This document shows, piece by piece, positions 32,787 to 41,780 of a DNA stretch of 49,320 nucleotides. Under the pieces are notes generated by a model. It saw nothing but the letters and a program-made list of their open reading frames with translations. It made no database searches and had not been told where the DNA came from. Every line of letters begins with the position of its first letter. The stretch's first letter is position 1. A program made the position numbers and the translations under genes. The DNA is from Pseudobacteriovorax antillogorgiicola. Lineage in GTDB: Bacteria; Bdellovibrionota_B; Oligoflexia; Oligoflexales; RGVZ01. The stretch covers positions 1 through 49,320 of the forward strand of contig CAMDHM010000020.1 of the NCBI GenBank assembly GCA_945898195.1, in the 5' to 3' direction.

Positions 32787-33231
32787 TCGCTTATGAACTG
32801 CTCTACATGACTGCACCTGACATCAGATGCCACTTCAAGCCTTGTACTTCGCTCAGAAATAATGCGCCTCCTTAAGGGGGGCCATTACACGGCAAGAGCC
32901 AAAGATTCCTTTGTAAGGCCTGCCGGACATGCCTTTTACAGACTTCAGGATCCTTCGAAGAACGCCAAAAACGCCCCGACCTGCATCGCCTTGCGAAATT
33001 GTTGAGTGGGGCAGCTTATCCTTGCCCCGTAACGTTTTTGCCGATCGGGATAGAACAGGTGCAGTTAAGTAGAGCAGTTTAAAAAAATCCGCCAAAGGCA
33101 TGACTGGACGGACTTCACCAAATACATTACTAAATCGCTCAGGTATTAAAAATGCCGCCGGGATACTTATTGGTGACAAAAGTTGGGCCAATTAGTAAAG
33201 ATTCCGGCACCCTGGGGGCAAAACGCGCTTC
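32787..33231. other. Intergenic region upstream of the SUF operon
   Basis: About 445 bases with no gene I accept. A minus-strand frame covers most of it (32853-33191) but lacks recognisable motifs and would bury the IscR-type palindrome at 33122-33146. A CCTCCTT/AAGGGGG imperfect inverted repeat near 32869-32882 could be a weak terminator for the lipoprotein operon. The 3' part is the promoter region of the rrf2-suf operon. Confidence 0.5.
33122..33146. promoter_or_regulatory. IscR/Rrf2-type operator candidate before rrf2-suf
   Basis: A 25-base imperfect palindrome begins ATAC and ends GTAT, with an AT-rich centre (ACTAAAT) and CTCAGG in the right arm. Compared from memory with the E. coli IscR type 1 consensus it has the same 25-base length, matching ends and centre, and about four mismatches. 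A TATTAA -10-like element overlaps its right end, about 85 bases before the rrf2 start. Autorepression by [Fe-S]-Rrf2 is the natural reading. Confidence 0.5.
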
Positions 33232-33726
33232 GTGAACATCACCTCAAAAAGTCGCTATGCCTTTAAAATCATGATGGATTTGGCTCATCACAGCATCGCC
33301 TCTGTGGGCCTGCTTGATGGTGTCATAGCGCCCTCCTCCATCGTCCGCAGGAGCGATATCGCGCACCGCCAGGGAATCCCGACTGAATATCTAGATCAGA
33401 TCATGATGCGCCTAAGGGCGGCCAATCTGGTGGAAAGCGTCCGCGGACGCGCGGGCGGCTACCGCTTGGGGCGGGAAGCTCTGACGATTTCGTTATGGGA
33501 CATATTCGCTTCAGTTGAAGACAACATCTTTCCCGTAGAATGTGTGGGACATGGCGAGCCCTGCGGTTTTGAAAATTCCTGCATCACATTTGGACCTTGG
33601 GCCGAAATCTTTGATTCCATGCGGGCGCCTCTAATTCGTATGACGTTAGCGGATGCAACGGACAAATGGGCTGACGAACTCCGGATGTCGCCAATCGGCG
33701 GCATTCGCGAATGCCGGGGAGGTTAA
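33232..33726 (+). CDS. Rrf2-family Fe-S-sensing regulator of the SUF operon
   Basis: 164 residues, GTG start. The N-terminal winged helix-turn-helix has [44 protein letters not shown] and [13 protein letters not shown], the Rrf2/IscR pattern. Three cysteines in the sensor loop (C104, C111, C117 in [16 protein letters not shown]) match the [2Fe-2S] ligands of IscR. It probably represses the downstream suf genes when Fe-S supply is adequate and derepresses them on iron or oxidative stress. An IscR-like palindrome lies 86 bases upstream. The gene end overlaps the longest possible sufB frame, so the two are one transcript. Confidence 0.88.
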   Translation: MNITSKSRYAFKIMMDLAHHSIASVGLLDGVIAPSSIVRRSDIAHRQGIPTEYLDQIMMRLRAANLVESVRGRAGGYRLGREALTISLWDIFASVEDNIFPVECVGHGEPCGFENSCITFGPWAEIFDSMRAPLIRMTLADATDKWADELRMSPIGGIRECRGG

Positions 33727-33731
33727 GAACC

Positions 33732-35219
33732 GTGCCTGAGACTAAAGATAAACCAATAATCTCGTCCAAAAAAACGCAACTGACGTCCAATGATATGCAA
33801 CTCACGGGCCGTGAATATAAATACGGCTTTGTGACCGATGTCGAGGTTGAGGAATTTCCAAAGGGTTTAGATGAAGGCATCATCCGTCGCCTATCAGCCA
33901 TTAAGGGCGAACCCGAATTCGTATTGGAGTTTCGCTTAAAAGCCTTTCGGCACTGGCAAACAATGACGGAACCAAAATGGGCTCATGTCGCCTATAATGC
34001 GATCGGCTACCAGAACCTTCGTTATTATTCCGCGCCAAAAAAGCGTGGCGATGGACCAAAGAGCCTGGACGAGGTCGACAAGGAAATCCTGGATACATTT
34101 AATCGCCTTGGCATCCCCCTCACAGAACAAAAGCGCCTGACCGGTGTTGCGGTTGATGCGGTTTTCGACAGTGTCTCCGTGGGAACCACCCATCAAGACG
34201 TCCTAAAAGAGCACGGCGTCATGTTTTGCTCTATTTCCGAAGCCATTCGAGAGCATCCCGAGCTAGTTAAAAAATACATGGGCTCGGTGGTTCCTTACAA
34301 AGACAACTACTTCGCAGCACTAAATTCAGCTGTCTTTACCGACGGATCGTTCGTTTATATCCCGAAAGGAGTCCGTTGCCCCCTGGAGCTATCCACCTAT
34401 TTTCGGATTAATGCCGCGGAAACCGGCCAATTTGAACGAACGCTCATCATCGCCGACGAGGGCAGCCACGTTAGTTATCTCGAAGGTTGCACGGCACCAA
34501 TGCGGGATGAAAACCAACTCCATGCTGCAGTGGTTGAACTCGTGGCCCTGGATAACGCTGAGATCAAATACTCGACGGTCCAAAACTGGTACGCAGGTGA
34601 TAAAGAAGGCAAAGGCGGCATCTACAACTTCGTTACCAAACGCGGAATCTGCACCGGGCATCACTCCAAAATATCGTGGACCCAGGTCGAAACGGGATCA
34701 GCCATCACATGGAAATACCCGAGTGTGATCCTCAAGGGTGACTATTCCACCGGCGAATTTTATTCGGTTGCCCTAACCAACAACAAAATGCAGGCCGACA
34801 CCGGCACGAAGATGATTCACATAGGACGCCACACGCGCAGTCGAATTGTGTCCAAGGGAATTTCCGCAGACCAGTCGATCAACAGCTACCGCGGCCAGGT
34901 AAAAATCATGCCCTCGGCCGAAGGGGCGCGAAACCACTCGCAGTGCGACTCTTTACTGGTCGGCAACCAATGCTCGGCCAATACTTTTCCCTACATTGAG
35001 GTCAAAAACAAGACCGCCACCGTGGAGCACGAGGCCACAACCTCCAAGATAAGTTCCGAACAGATTTTTTACTTAAAATCGCGCGGAATCAACGAAGAAG
35101 GCGCCATTAGCCTGCTCCTAAATGGCTTCTGCAAAGAAGTTTTCAAAGAATTGCCGCTGGAATTTTCCGTGGAGGCCGTACGCCTCCTCGAAATGAAACT
35201 TGAAGGAAGTGTGGGCTGA
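33732..35219 (+). CDS. sufB: SufB, Fe-S cluster scaffold subunit
   Basis: About 495 residues from the GTG at 33732, nine bases after GGGAGG; an ATG at 33711 inside rrf2 is an alternative. SufB forms the SufBC2D scaffold on which Fe-S clusters are assembled. Family landmarks: [38 protein letters not shown]-like [36 protein letters not shown], and [13 protein letters not shown] with the C-terminal catalytic-type cysteine region. The C-terminal block [20 protein letters not shown] is also seen. Length is normal. First structural gene of the SUF operon. Confidence 0.95.
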   Translation: MPETKDKPIISSKKTQLTSNDMQLTGREYKYGFVTDVEVEEFPKGLDEGIIRRLSAIKGEPEFVLEFRLKAFRHWQTMTEPKWAHVAYNAIGYQNLRYYSAPKKRGDGPKSLDEVDKEILDTFNRLGIPLTEQKRLTGVAVDAVFDSVSVGTTHQDVLKEHGVMFCSISEAIREHPELVKKYMGSVVPYKDNYFAALNSAVFTDGSFVYIPKGVRCPLELSTYFRINAAETGQFERTLIIADEGSHVSYLEGCTAPMRDENQLHAAVVELVALDNAEIKYSTVQNWYAGDKEGKGGIYNFVTKRGICTGHHSKISWTQVETGSAITWKYPSVILKGDYSTGEFYSVALTNNKMQADTGTKMIHIGRHTRSRIVSKGISADQSINSYRGQVKIMPSAEGARNHSQCDSLLVGNQCSANTFPYIEVKNKTATVEHEATTSKISSEQIFYLKSRGINEEGAISLLLNGFCKEVFKELPLEFSVEAVRLLEMKLEGSVG

Positions 35220-35223
35220 CGCG

Positions 35224-36069
35224 ATGCAAAACCAGACAACGCAAAAATCAAACGTGGAAACCATCCTGACGGTCAAAGGCCTCATGGCTAAAGTGGCTGA
35301 TTCAGACAAGCAAATTATTCGCGGCCTTGACCTGACCGTCAACGCTGGCGAAGTCCACGCCATCATGGGCCCAAACGGATCTGGAAAAAGCACCTTCAGC
35401 AAAATACTGGCCGGCCACCCCGATTACGAAGTTACGGACGGAACCGTTGAACTTGAAGTAAATTTCCGTCAGAAAAACCTTCTTGAGATGTTGCCTGAAG
35501 ACCGGGCACGCAACGGTGTCTTCTTAGCCTACCAGTACCCCGTAGAGATTCCCGGTGTTTCCAATGCTGAATTCCTGCGTGCTGCTTTCAATGAAATTTG
35601 TAAACATCAGGGCGCAGACGAAATGGATCCGCTGGAGTTTGATGATTTCCTGAAATTAAAATTAAAATTTCTTGGAATGAGCGAAGCGTTTATCACGCGC
35701 GCTGTGAATGTCGATTTCTCCGGCGGTGAAAAGAAGCGCAACGAGATTTTGCAGATGGCGGTCTTGTCGCCACGCCTCGCAATCCTTGACGAAACAGACT
35801 CAGGACTCGACGTCGACAGCCTGCGCGTCGTCTCCGACGGCGTTAACAAATTGCGAACAAAGAACAACGCCGTGCTTTTAATCACCCATTACCAGAGAAT
35901 TTTGAACCACATCATTCCGGACCGTGTTCATGTCCTTTACAAAGGTCAGATCATCAAATCTGGCGATAAGTCCCTCGCCATCCAAATTGAAGAGCACGGC
36001 TACGATGCCCTGATCAAGGAATATCAAACATCCAACGCCACCCCTGCAAGCGGGAGCTTACACGGATGA
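35224..36069 (+). CDS. sufC: SufC, ATPase of the SUF complex
   Basis: 281 residues, slightly longer than the usual 245-260 because of an N-terminal leader and a C-terminal tail (ASGSLHG). ABC ATPase features: Walker A IMGPNGSGKST, a Q-loop FLAYQYPVEIPGV, signature FSGGEKKRNEILQM, Walker B LAILDETDSGLD. The FSGGEKKRNE form and YPVEIPGV are diagnostic for SufC and separate it from transport ATPases. It powers conformational change in SufBCD. The ATG is five bases after the sufB stop, and its own stop overlaps the sufD start. Confidence 0.95.
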   Translation: MQNQTTQKSNVETILTVKGLMAKVADSDKQIIRGLDLTVNAGEVHAIMGPNGSGKSTFSKILAGHPDYEVTDGTVELEVNFRQKNLLEMLPEDRARNGVFLAYQYPVEIPGVSNAEFLRAAFNEICKHQGADEMDPLEFDDFLKLKLKFLGMSEAFITRAVNVDFSGGEKKRNEILQMAVLSPRLAILDETDSGLDVDSLRVVSDGVNKLRTKNNAVLLITHYQRILNHIIPDRVHVLYKGQIIKSGDKSLAIQIEEHGYDALIKEYQTSNATPASGSLHG

Positions 36070-37487
36070 CGACGGCTGTTTCTTTTCTTGAATCCCTCAA
36101 AATCCACCGTGTGGAAATGCCGCCAGTTGCGGCCCCGGTATGGCTACAAACACTCCAGAGCGAAGCCTGGGAAAAGGCCTCCGAGGCAGGGCTACCGACG
36201 ACACGTCATGAATCCTATCGCTACACAAGCCTGCGGGCACTTGCTGGAATCACCGTCACCTTTGCTCCGCCGTCGCCATGGGAATTTCTGTCCGAAGAAG
36301 CCGCTAATCGACTCCGTGAATTATTAGATCCAGCAGGACTAAATCTCGTTTTTGTCGACGGCGCCTTCGTCCACGAACTTTCTGGTGCCGGACATGAAGT
36401 CGATCAAAATGGCGGAAAAAATTGGTCACTCTATGACGCCGTTCATATTGAAGACCTCAGCGAGGCCCTTCGCGGTCCCTCGGCCGAAGTCGTCCAATCA
36501 ATCCTTCAGGATATTGACACGGCTCGCAGCAAATTGCCCACACCGCTCGCTCAGGTCGCACCCCAGGAATCAACCCTCGCGCACTTAGGCAAAGCATTCA
36601 TGAATGATGGTGTCGTGATTCACATCAGCGAAAACTGCGCTGTACCCACACCCATCCGACTGGTTCATGTGGAATCCGGACGAGCCACCGTGGCATTCAC
36701 GCAGCACTTGATTTTAGCCGGCGCCGCATCCACGGCTCGGATCAGTGAAACCTATTTAAGCTCGGGGCATCTCAGCGGAACCGCCGTAACACAGCAGCTT
36801 CCTGACGACACCACCTTGCGAACCCACTTCAGCGACACGTCAATAATCATGGCACCGAACAGCACGCTGCGCCACGACCGCCTTTTGACATCCAACGGAA
36901 ATTTGCATTTTGGCGCAACCAATGTGACTTTGGCCGCAGGGGCAAAGTATCACGCCCTTTCCCTTAATTTAAACAGCCGCATCGGGCGTCACGATATTAC
37001 CGCCATGATTGATGGTGAAGGTGCAGACGTCACCCTCGACGGTCTAACGACAGCGCAGGGCGAGCAAGTATTGGACACCCATTCGTCGATCGATCACCGG
37101 GTTCCCAACACCACGAGCCGCCAACTTTACAAAAGCATCTTGAAAGACAAATCTCGCGCCGTATTTTCTGGGAAAATTTTTGTGCGCCGCGACGCACAAA
37201 AAACCACCGCCCATCAGCAGTCAAAAACGCTTCTATTAAGTAGCGAAGCCGAAATCGACGCCAAGCCCCAGCTCGAGATCGAGGCCGATGACGTTCGTTG
37301 CGCTCACGGAGCAACCGTCGCCCAGCTTAATCAAGACGAAATGTTTTACCTGCGCAGCCGCGGAATTCCTCGCGCTAAAGCCGAGGCCATGCTGTGCGAC
37401 GCTTTTGCCGCTGAAGTTTGGCGGTCGGCAGACGATGTCTGGTTAGAATCTCTTGTCAAAAATGAATTGTCGGGGTTTTTTAAATGA
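36066..37487 (+). CDS. sufD: SufD, scaffold partner of SufB
   Basis: 473 residues. SufD pairs with SufB to form the right-handed beta-helix platform. Seen: LPTTRHESYRYTSL at the N-terminus, LNLVFVDGAFVHELS, an extended beta-helix region with repeated short strands (STARISETYLSSGHL), DGEGADVTLDGLT, a late IFVRRDAQKTTAHQQSKTLLLS, CAHGATVAQLNQDEMFYLRSRGI and a typical end. The conserved histidine proposed for iron handling lies in the RCAHGAT segment. Translationally coupled to sufC and sufS through ATGA overlaps. Confidence 0.93.
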   Translation: MTTAVSFLESLKIHRVEMPPVAAPVWLQTLQSEAWEKASEAGLPTTRHESYRYTSLRALAGITVTFAPPSPWEFLSEEAANRLRELLDPAGLNLVFVDGAFVHELSGAGHEVDQNGGKNWSLYDAVHIEDLSEALRGPSAEVVQSILQDIDTARSKLPTPLAQVAPQESTLAHLGKAFMNDGVVIHISENCAVPTPIRLVHVESGRATVAFTQHLILAGAASTARISETYLSSGHLSGTAVTQQLPDDTTLRTHFSDTSIIMAPNSTLRHDRLLTSNGNLHFGATNVTLAAGAKYHALSLNLNSRIGRHDITAMIDGEGADVTLDGLTTAQGEQVLDTHSSIDHRVPNTTSRQLYKSILKDKSRAVFSGKIFVRRDAQKTTAHQQSKTLLLSSEAEIDAKPQLEIEADDVRCAHGATVAQLNQDEMFYLRSRGIPRAKAEAMLCDAFAAEVWRSADDVWLESLVKNELSGFFK

Positions 37488-38737
37488 ACCGCGTCGCCGA
37501 AAATTTACTCCATACCAAACTTGACCATGCGGCCATCCGCAGCGATTTTCCAATTCTAGCGCGCCAGGCTCGCCACGGAAAAAACCTCATCTATCTCGAT
37601 AATGCCGCGACCACACTCAAGCCGCGTCAGGTTCTCGACGCCGTTTACGACCACTATGCTTACGGTGCTTCAAACATCCACCGAGGCGTTCATTACCTCA
37701 GCGAAGAAGCGACGAGATTGTACGAAGGCGCCCGGGAAACTGTTCGCGACTTTATCAATGCCCGGGAAACAAAGGAAATCATCTTCACCTCAGGGACTAC
37801 CTTCGCGATCAATCTGGTAGCAAAAAGCTGGGGCCGTAAAAACATCTCTGCGGGAGACGAGATTGTCATCACCCACATGGAACACCATGCAAATATAGTT
37901 CCATGGCAGATGCTGCGCGAAGAAACTGGTTGTATCCTTAATATCGCGCCCATCAATGATCGTGGCGAACTTGACATGGCCGCGCTTGAATCCCTGATCA
38001 CTCCCCGTACAAAACTGGTTTCCGTGGTTTATACGTCGAACTCCCTTGGAACCATCAACCCAGTCAGGGACATCATTCGCCTTGCCAAAAAGCATGGGTC
38101 TGCCGTCCTTCTTGATGCCGCCCAAACCGTTGCCCACACTAAAGTGGATGTTCAGAATCTTGATTGCGATTTTCTTGTTTTTTCAGGACACAAACTTTTC
38201 GCAACGTCAGGCGTTGGAGTGCTTTACGGCAAGCGTGCCATCCTTGAGGGGATGCCTCCTTTCATGGGTGGGGGCGACATGATCAAAAGTGTGACGTTTG
38301 AGAAAACGACCTATGCCGATCTCCCCGCAAGATTGGAAGCCGGAACGCCAGCGATTGGCGGAGCAATTGGCCTTGCTGCTGCGATCGGCTACGTCCGGAA
38401 CATTGGATTTGACTCAATTGCCGCTCAGGAAAAAGATCTGCTCACTTATGCCACTGGTTTAGTTTCAGATATCCCTGGCCTGCGCATCATTGGAACCGCT
38501 GCTGAAAAAGCTGCAATCTTGTCATTTATTGTCGACGGGGTTCACCCCCATGACATGGGAAGCTTGCTGGATGCTGAGGGCGTCGCCGTGCGCGCCGGCC
38601 ACCATTGCACCCAACCTTTAATGACTCGATTCAAAATTCCTGCAACGACCAGGGCCTCATTTTCTTTTTATAATACCCGAGCCGATGTCGATGCTTTGGT
38701 CGCGGCCATTAAGAAGGCCATTGAGGTTTTCGCATGA
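37484..38737 (+). CDS. sufS: SufS, group II cysteine desulfurase
   Basis: 417 residues, PLP enzyme that releases sulfur from cysteine. Landmarks: YLDNAATTLKPRQVLDA near the N-terminus, ASNIHRGVHYLSEEA, THMEHHANIVPW, LLDAAQTVAHTKVD, the PLP lysine in FSGHKLFATSGVG, and the active-site cysteine in VRAGHHCTQPLM. The short loop around the catalytic cysteine is that of group II (SufS) and not IscS enzymes. The N-terminus carries an 18-residue leader before the typical start. It hands sulfur to SufU, the next gene. Confidence 0.95.
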   Translation: MNRVAENLLHTKLDHAAIRSDFPILARQARHGKNLIYLDNAATTLKPRQVLDAVYDHYAYGASNIHRGVHYLSEEATRLYEGARETVRDFINARETKEIIFTSGTTFAINLVAKSWGRKNISAGDEIVITHMEHHANIVPWQMLREETGCILNIAPINDRGELDMAALESLITPRTKLVSVVYTSNSLGTINPVRDIIRLAKKHGSAVLLDAAQTVAHTKVDVQNLDCDFLVFSGHKLFATSGVGVLYGKRAILEGMPPFMGGGDMIKSVTFEKTTYADLPARLEAGTPAIGGAIGLAAAIGYVRNIGFDSIAAQEKDLLTYATGLVSDIPGLRIIGTAAEKAAILSFIVDGVHPHDMGSLLDAEGVAVRAGHHCTQPLMTRFKIPATTRASFSFYNTRADVDALVAAIKKAIEVFA

Positions 38738-39183
38738 GCACCCAAGATCTGTACCAACAGGTGATCATCGAACATCACAAAAAACCGCGCAATTTTCGCA
38801 AGATCGATAGCCCAACCCATCAAGCCGAAGGGTTTAATCCGCTGTGCGGCGATCATTTGTGGGTTTATATGAACGTTAACGCTGCTGGGGCCATTGACGA
38901 CATTAGCTTTGAGGGTGATGGCTGTGCAATCAGCAAAGCCTCGGCATCCATGATGACACAGAATGTAAAAGGCAAAACTGTCGATGAGGCCAAAGCGATC
39001 TTTCACGATTTTCATCGAATGGTGCTTGGTCAGTTGAACCCGGAGAAGGACGTTCATGTCCTTGGGCGCCTCACAATTTTTTCTGGCATATGGAAATATC
39101 CTGCCCGTGTAAAATGTGCAGCATTGGCGTGGCACACGATGAACGGCGCACTTAGCAACGAAGCCACCATTTCTACGGAATAA
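38734..39183 (+). CDS. sufU: SufU-type sulfur acceptor/scaffold
   Basis: 149 residues of the IscU/SufU fold. The three ligand cysteines are NPLCGD (C38, with D40), GDGCAIS (C64) and RVKCAAL (C128). The G-D-G-C-A-I-S motif and an extra loop between the second and third cysteines are typical of SufU, which accepts persulfide from SufS as a zinc-dependent sulfurtransferase. It lacks the LPPVK Hsc66-binding motif of IscU, agreeing with a SUF role. The start overlaps the sufS stop. Confidence 0.92.
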   Translation: MSTQDLYQQVIIEHHKKPRNFRKIDSPTHQAEGFNPLCGDHLWVYMNVNAAGAIDDISFEGDGCAISKASASMMTQNVKGKTVDEAKAIFHDFHRMVLGQLNPEKDVHVLGRLTIFSGIWKYPARVKCAALAWHTMNGALSNEATISTE

Positions 39184-39189
39184 ATTTTC

Positions 39190-39744
39190 ATGACGACTGC
39201 AAACTATAAAGTCATTACCCAAGGGACACCCAATCCCAACGCTTTGAAGTTCATCACGGCAAAAGACGTGAAGGCAAAGGGCAAAGTGTCTTACAGCCAT
39301 CCGGCCGAGTGCCTAAATGTTCCTTTGGCCGCAGGCCTTTTGGGTGTGCCCCACGTCACTCAAGTGCACTTTTTTGAGAACGTGATCACGGTGACACAAG
39401 ATGGAATCGGTGACTGGCCTGCGATTGAAGAGGCTGTGATCCACACCATCCAAGAACTTCTCCCAGCCCACAATCCGGACTTCGCCGTAGATGAGGTCAA
39501 ATCACGCGCTCACATGACTCCGGAAATGATCCAAATCGAGGAAATTCTGGACCGGACGATCAGGCCTGGACTCCAGGCGGACGGTGGCGACATAGAGGTG
39601 CTGGAATTCACCAACAACCTGCTTATTGTCCGTTATGAGGGCGCATGTGGCAGCTGCCCGAGCTCCCAGACGGCTACCTTGGACGGCATCACCGGCATCT
39701 TGCGACACGAATACCATCCAGAAATTCGAGTTGAGGCGGTTTAA
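39190..39744 (+). CDS. Nfu-type Fe-S carrier protein
   Basis: 184 residues with the two-domain Nfu architecture. The N-terminal Nfu_N domain (about 5-95) has QGTPNPNALKFI and FFENVITVTQ, and the C-terminal NifU-like domain has RPGLQADGGDIEVLEF and the cluster-binding EGACGSCPSS (C153-x-x-C156). Nfu proteins carry newly made [4Fe-4S] clusters to apo-enzymes. It is six bases after sufU and two before the carbonic anhydrase gene, thus in the same operon. E. coli NfuA has a degenerate N-domain of a different type; this one resembles the mitochondrial/alphaproteobacterial Nfu1 form. Confidence 0.92.
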   Translation: MTTANYKVITQGTPNPNALKFITAKDVKAKGKVSYSHPAECLNVPLAAGLLGVPHVTQVHFFENVITVTQDGIGDWPAIEEAVIHTIQELLPAHNPDFAVDEVKSRAHMTPEMIQIEEILDRTIRPGLQADGGDIEVLEFTNNLLIVRYEGACGSCPSSQTATLDGITGILRHEYHPEIRVEAV

Positions 39745-39746
39745 AA

Positions 39747-40409
39747 ATGGACGACTACCGCCAGCTCCTCGAAAACAACCAGGCTTGGGCTGAGCAGCTG
39801 AGGCTGACCGAACCTGAAGTTTTTGCCGACATGGCTTCGGGGCAATCTCCCGAAACATTTTTTATCGGCTGTGCCGACAGCCGCGTTCCAGCCAACTCGA
39901 TTGTCCGCGTACCTCCTGGTGACATGTTCGTTCACCGCAACGTGGCCAACCTGGTCCACAACGCTGATATGAATATACTTTCCAGCATCGAGTACGCCTG
40001 CTCCCACTTGAAGGTGAAGCGCATCATCGTCTGTGGGCACACCGAGTGCGGCGGGGTCAAGGCCGCCATGCAGGCTCGCGACTATGGGGTATTAGATCCA
40101 TGGCTTCGCAATATTCGCGACGTATATCGACTTCACGCCCTGGAGTTGGATGGAATTCAAGATGACAATGCCCGGTACAATCGACTCGTGGAACTCAACG
40201 TGGAGGAACAGTGCCTCAACGTAATGAAGTATTCTTCGGTCCAAAGTGCGATGCATGCTAAACCCGAGTTTTCAGTTCATGGCTGGGTTTTTGATGTAAA
40301 AACGTGCCTAATCAAAGACCTCAACATCGACTTTGAAAAAGGTATCGCTGAATTTGGCAAGATTTATGACCTCACTGGTCAGATGACCACTCTCGCTCAC
40401 CAAAGTTAA
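39747..40409 (+). CDS. Beta-class carbonic anhydrase
   Basis: 220 residues. Interconverts CO2 and bicarbonate. Zinc ligands are in FFIGCADSRVP (C42, with the D44-R46 dyad) and IIVCGHTECGGVKAA (H98, C101). VPPGDMFVHRNVANLV is the usual active-site segment. It is the last gene of the SUF transcript, starting two bases after nfu; this pairing is not functionally obvious. No signal peptide, so cytoplasmic. Confidence 0.94.
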   Translation: MDDYRQLLENNQAWAEQLRLTEPEVFADMASGQSPETFFIGCADSRVPANSIVRVPPGDMFVHRNVANLVHNADMNILSSIEYACSHLKVKRIIVCGHTECGGVKAAMQARDYGVLDPWLRNIRDVYRLHALELDGIQDDNARYNRLVELNVEEQCLNVMKYSSVQSAMHAKPEFSVHGWVFDVKTCLIKDLNIDFEKGIAEFGKIYDLTGQMTTLAHQS

Positions 40410-40468
40410 ATGCTGACGTTTATTCCTTGAATTCTCAACTCTCTCTCTAAAATTAACTAGAAAACTTA

Positions 40469-41737
40469 ATGCAACAGACCGTTTCACATAACTTGAATTC
40501 GCCAAAAATCGCCATTATTGGGGGCGGGGCGGCTGGCTATTTCGCTGCAATTACTGCCGCCGAAAATAATCCCGAAGCATCGGTTACGCTGTTCGAGGGG
40601 ACACAGCGAACGCTAACCAAGGTCAAAATTTCTGGCGGCGGACGTTGCAATGTGACTCACCATTGTTTTGAACCTGACAAATTAGTTGGAAATTACCCGC
40701 GGGGCCACCGTGAACTTCGCGGCCCGTTCAGCCGATTCCAGCCCCGTGACACAATCGCTTGGTTTGCAGCACGTGGCGTCACTCTTAAGGCTGAGCCCGA
40801 TGGCCGAATGTTTCCAACTTCAAACTCTTCGTCGACAATTATTGAGTGCCTTCAAAATGCTGCGTTAGCCGCAGGTGTAAAAACCGAGTTAGGCTCGGTG
40901 ATCAAATTGGTGACAAAAGTTGATTCTTTGGACGGTGGCTTTCACTTTCAATTGTCCCTTTCTAATGGCACGAGCAGGACGGCCAATAAAATGTTGCTCG
41001 CAACGGGAAGCGCTCCGATTGGACATAGGATTGCATCCCTGCTTGGTCACACAATCGTTGATACGGTGCCATCACTTTTCACGTTTAAAATTGTCGATTC
41101 GCGGCTATCCGATATCCCCGGGATTAGTTTTACAAATGCGCGAATCAGGCTGAATTTTTCTGATTCGCCTAAATTGGAACAAATCGGCCCTGTTTTGATT
41201 ACCCATTGGGGCCTGAGTGGACCCGCAGTTCTAAAACTTTCGGCTTGGGGGGCCCGGGCCTTGCATGACTGTCAATATAAGGCGGAAGCTCAGATCAATT
41301 GGATGCCATCAAAAAACACTGCAATGGTTTTAGATGAACTGCTGCACTATAAAACTTCCAACCCTTCACGTATTTTGATCTCTTCCCCCGCAGTCGATTT
41401 ACCAAAAAGGTTCTGGGCAAGCCTGGTTAATTTCTGTGAAATCGCACCCGGAGTGGAATGGGCTCAGGTAACGCACAAATCATTACAAAAGCTCGCCCGG
41501 GAAATCACGGATGGACGATTTCAGGTCGATGGCAAAGGCGAGTTCAAAGAAGAATTTGTAACCTGCGGGGGGGTTGCTCTAAAGGAAGTGGACTTCAAAA
41601 CCATGCAGAGCCGACTCTGCCAAAATCTCTATTTTGCCGGCGAAATTTTGGATATTGATGGGGTAACAGGGGGCTTTAACTTTCAAAACGCTTGGACAAC
41701 AGCCTGGATCGCTGGGCATCATATGGCCCACCACTAA
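40469..41737 (+). CDS. HI0933/BaiN-family flavoprotein
   Basis: 422 residues. The N-terminal FAD Rossmann motif is AIIGGGAAGYFAAITAAEN. The family signature KVKISGGGRCNVTH follows, then a FSRFQPRDTIAWF helix, TSNSSSTIIECL, and the C-terminal LYFAGEILDIDGVTGGFNFQNAW. This set defines the HI0933/YhiN/BaiN group of NAD(P)/FAD-dependent oxidoreductases, whose substrates are mostly unknown (BaiN acts on bile-acid intermediates in clostridia; I do not extend that here). No good ribosome-binding site precedes the ATG at 40469. It is not clearly part of the SUF operon. Confidence 0.88.
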   Translation: MQQTVSHNLNSPKIAIIGGGAAGYFAAITAAENNPEASVTLFEGTQRTLTKVKISGGGRCNVTHHCFEPDKLVGNYPRGHRELRGPFSRFQPRDTIAWFAARGVTLKAEPDGRMFPTSNSSSTIIECLQNAALAAGVKTELGSVIKLVTKVDSLDGGFHFQLSLSNGTSRTANKMLLATGSAPIGHRIASLLGHTIVDTVPSLFTFKIVDSRLSDIPGISFTNARIRLNFSDSPKLEQIGPVLITHWGLSGPAVLKLSAWGARALHDCQYKAEAQINWMPSKNTAMVLDELLHYKTSNPSRILISSPAVDLPKRFWASLVNFCEIAPGVEWAQVTHKSLQKLAREITDGRFQVDGKGEFKEEFVTCGGVALKEVDFKTMQSRLCQNLYFAGEILDIDGVTGGFNFQNAWTTAWIAGHHMAHH

Positions 41738-41780
41738 TTGGTTTCTGAAGGCGCAAAAACACCGAGCCGGGGGATTTAAT

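Noticed and set aside
32853-33191. 112-residue minus-strand frame upstream of rrf2
   Set aside because: No family features or ribosome-binding site, and it would cover the IscR-like operator and promoter of the SUF operon.
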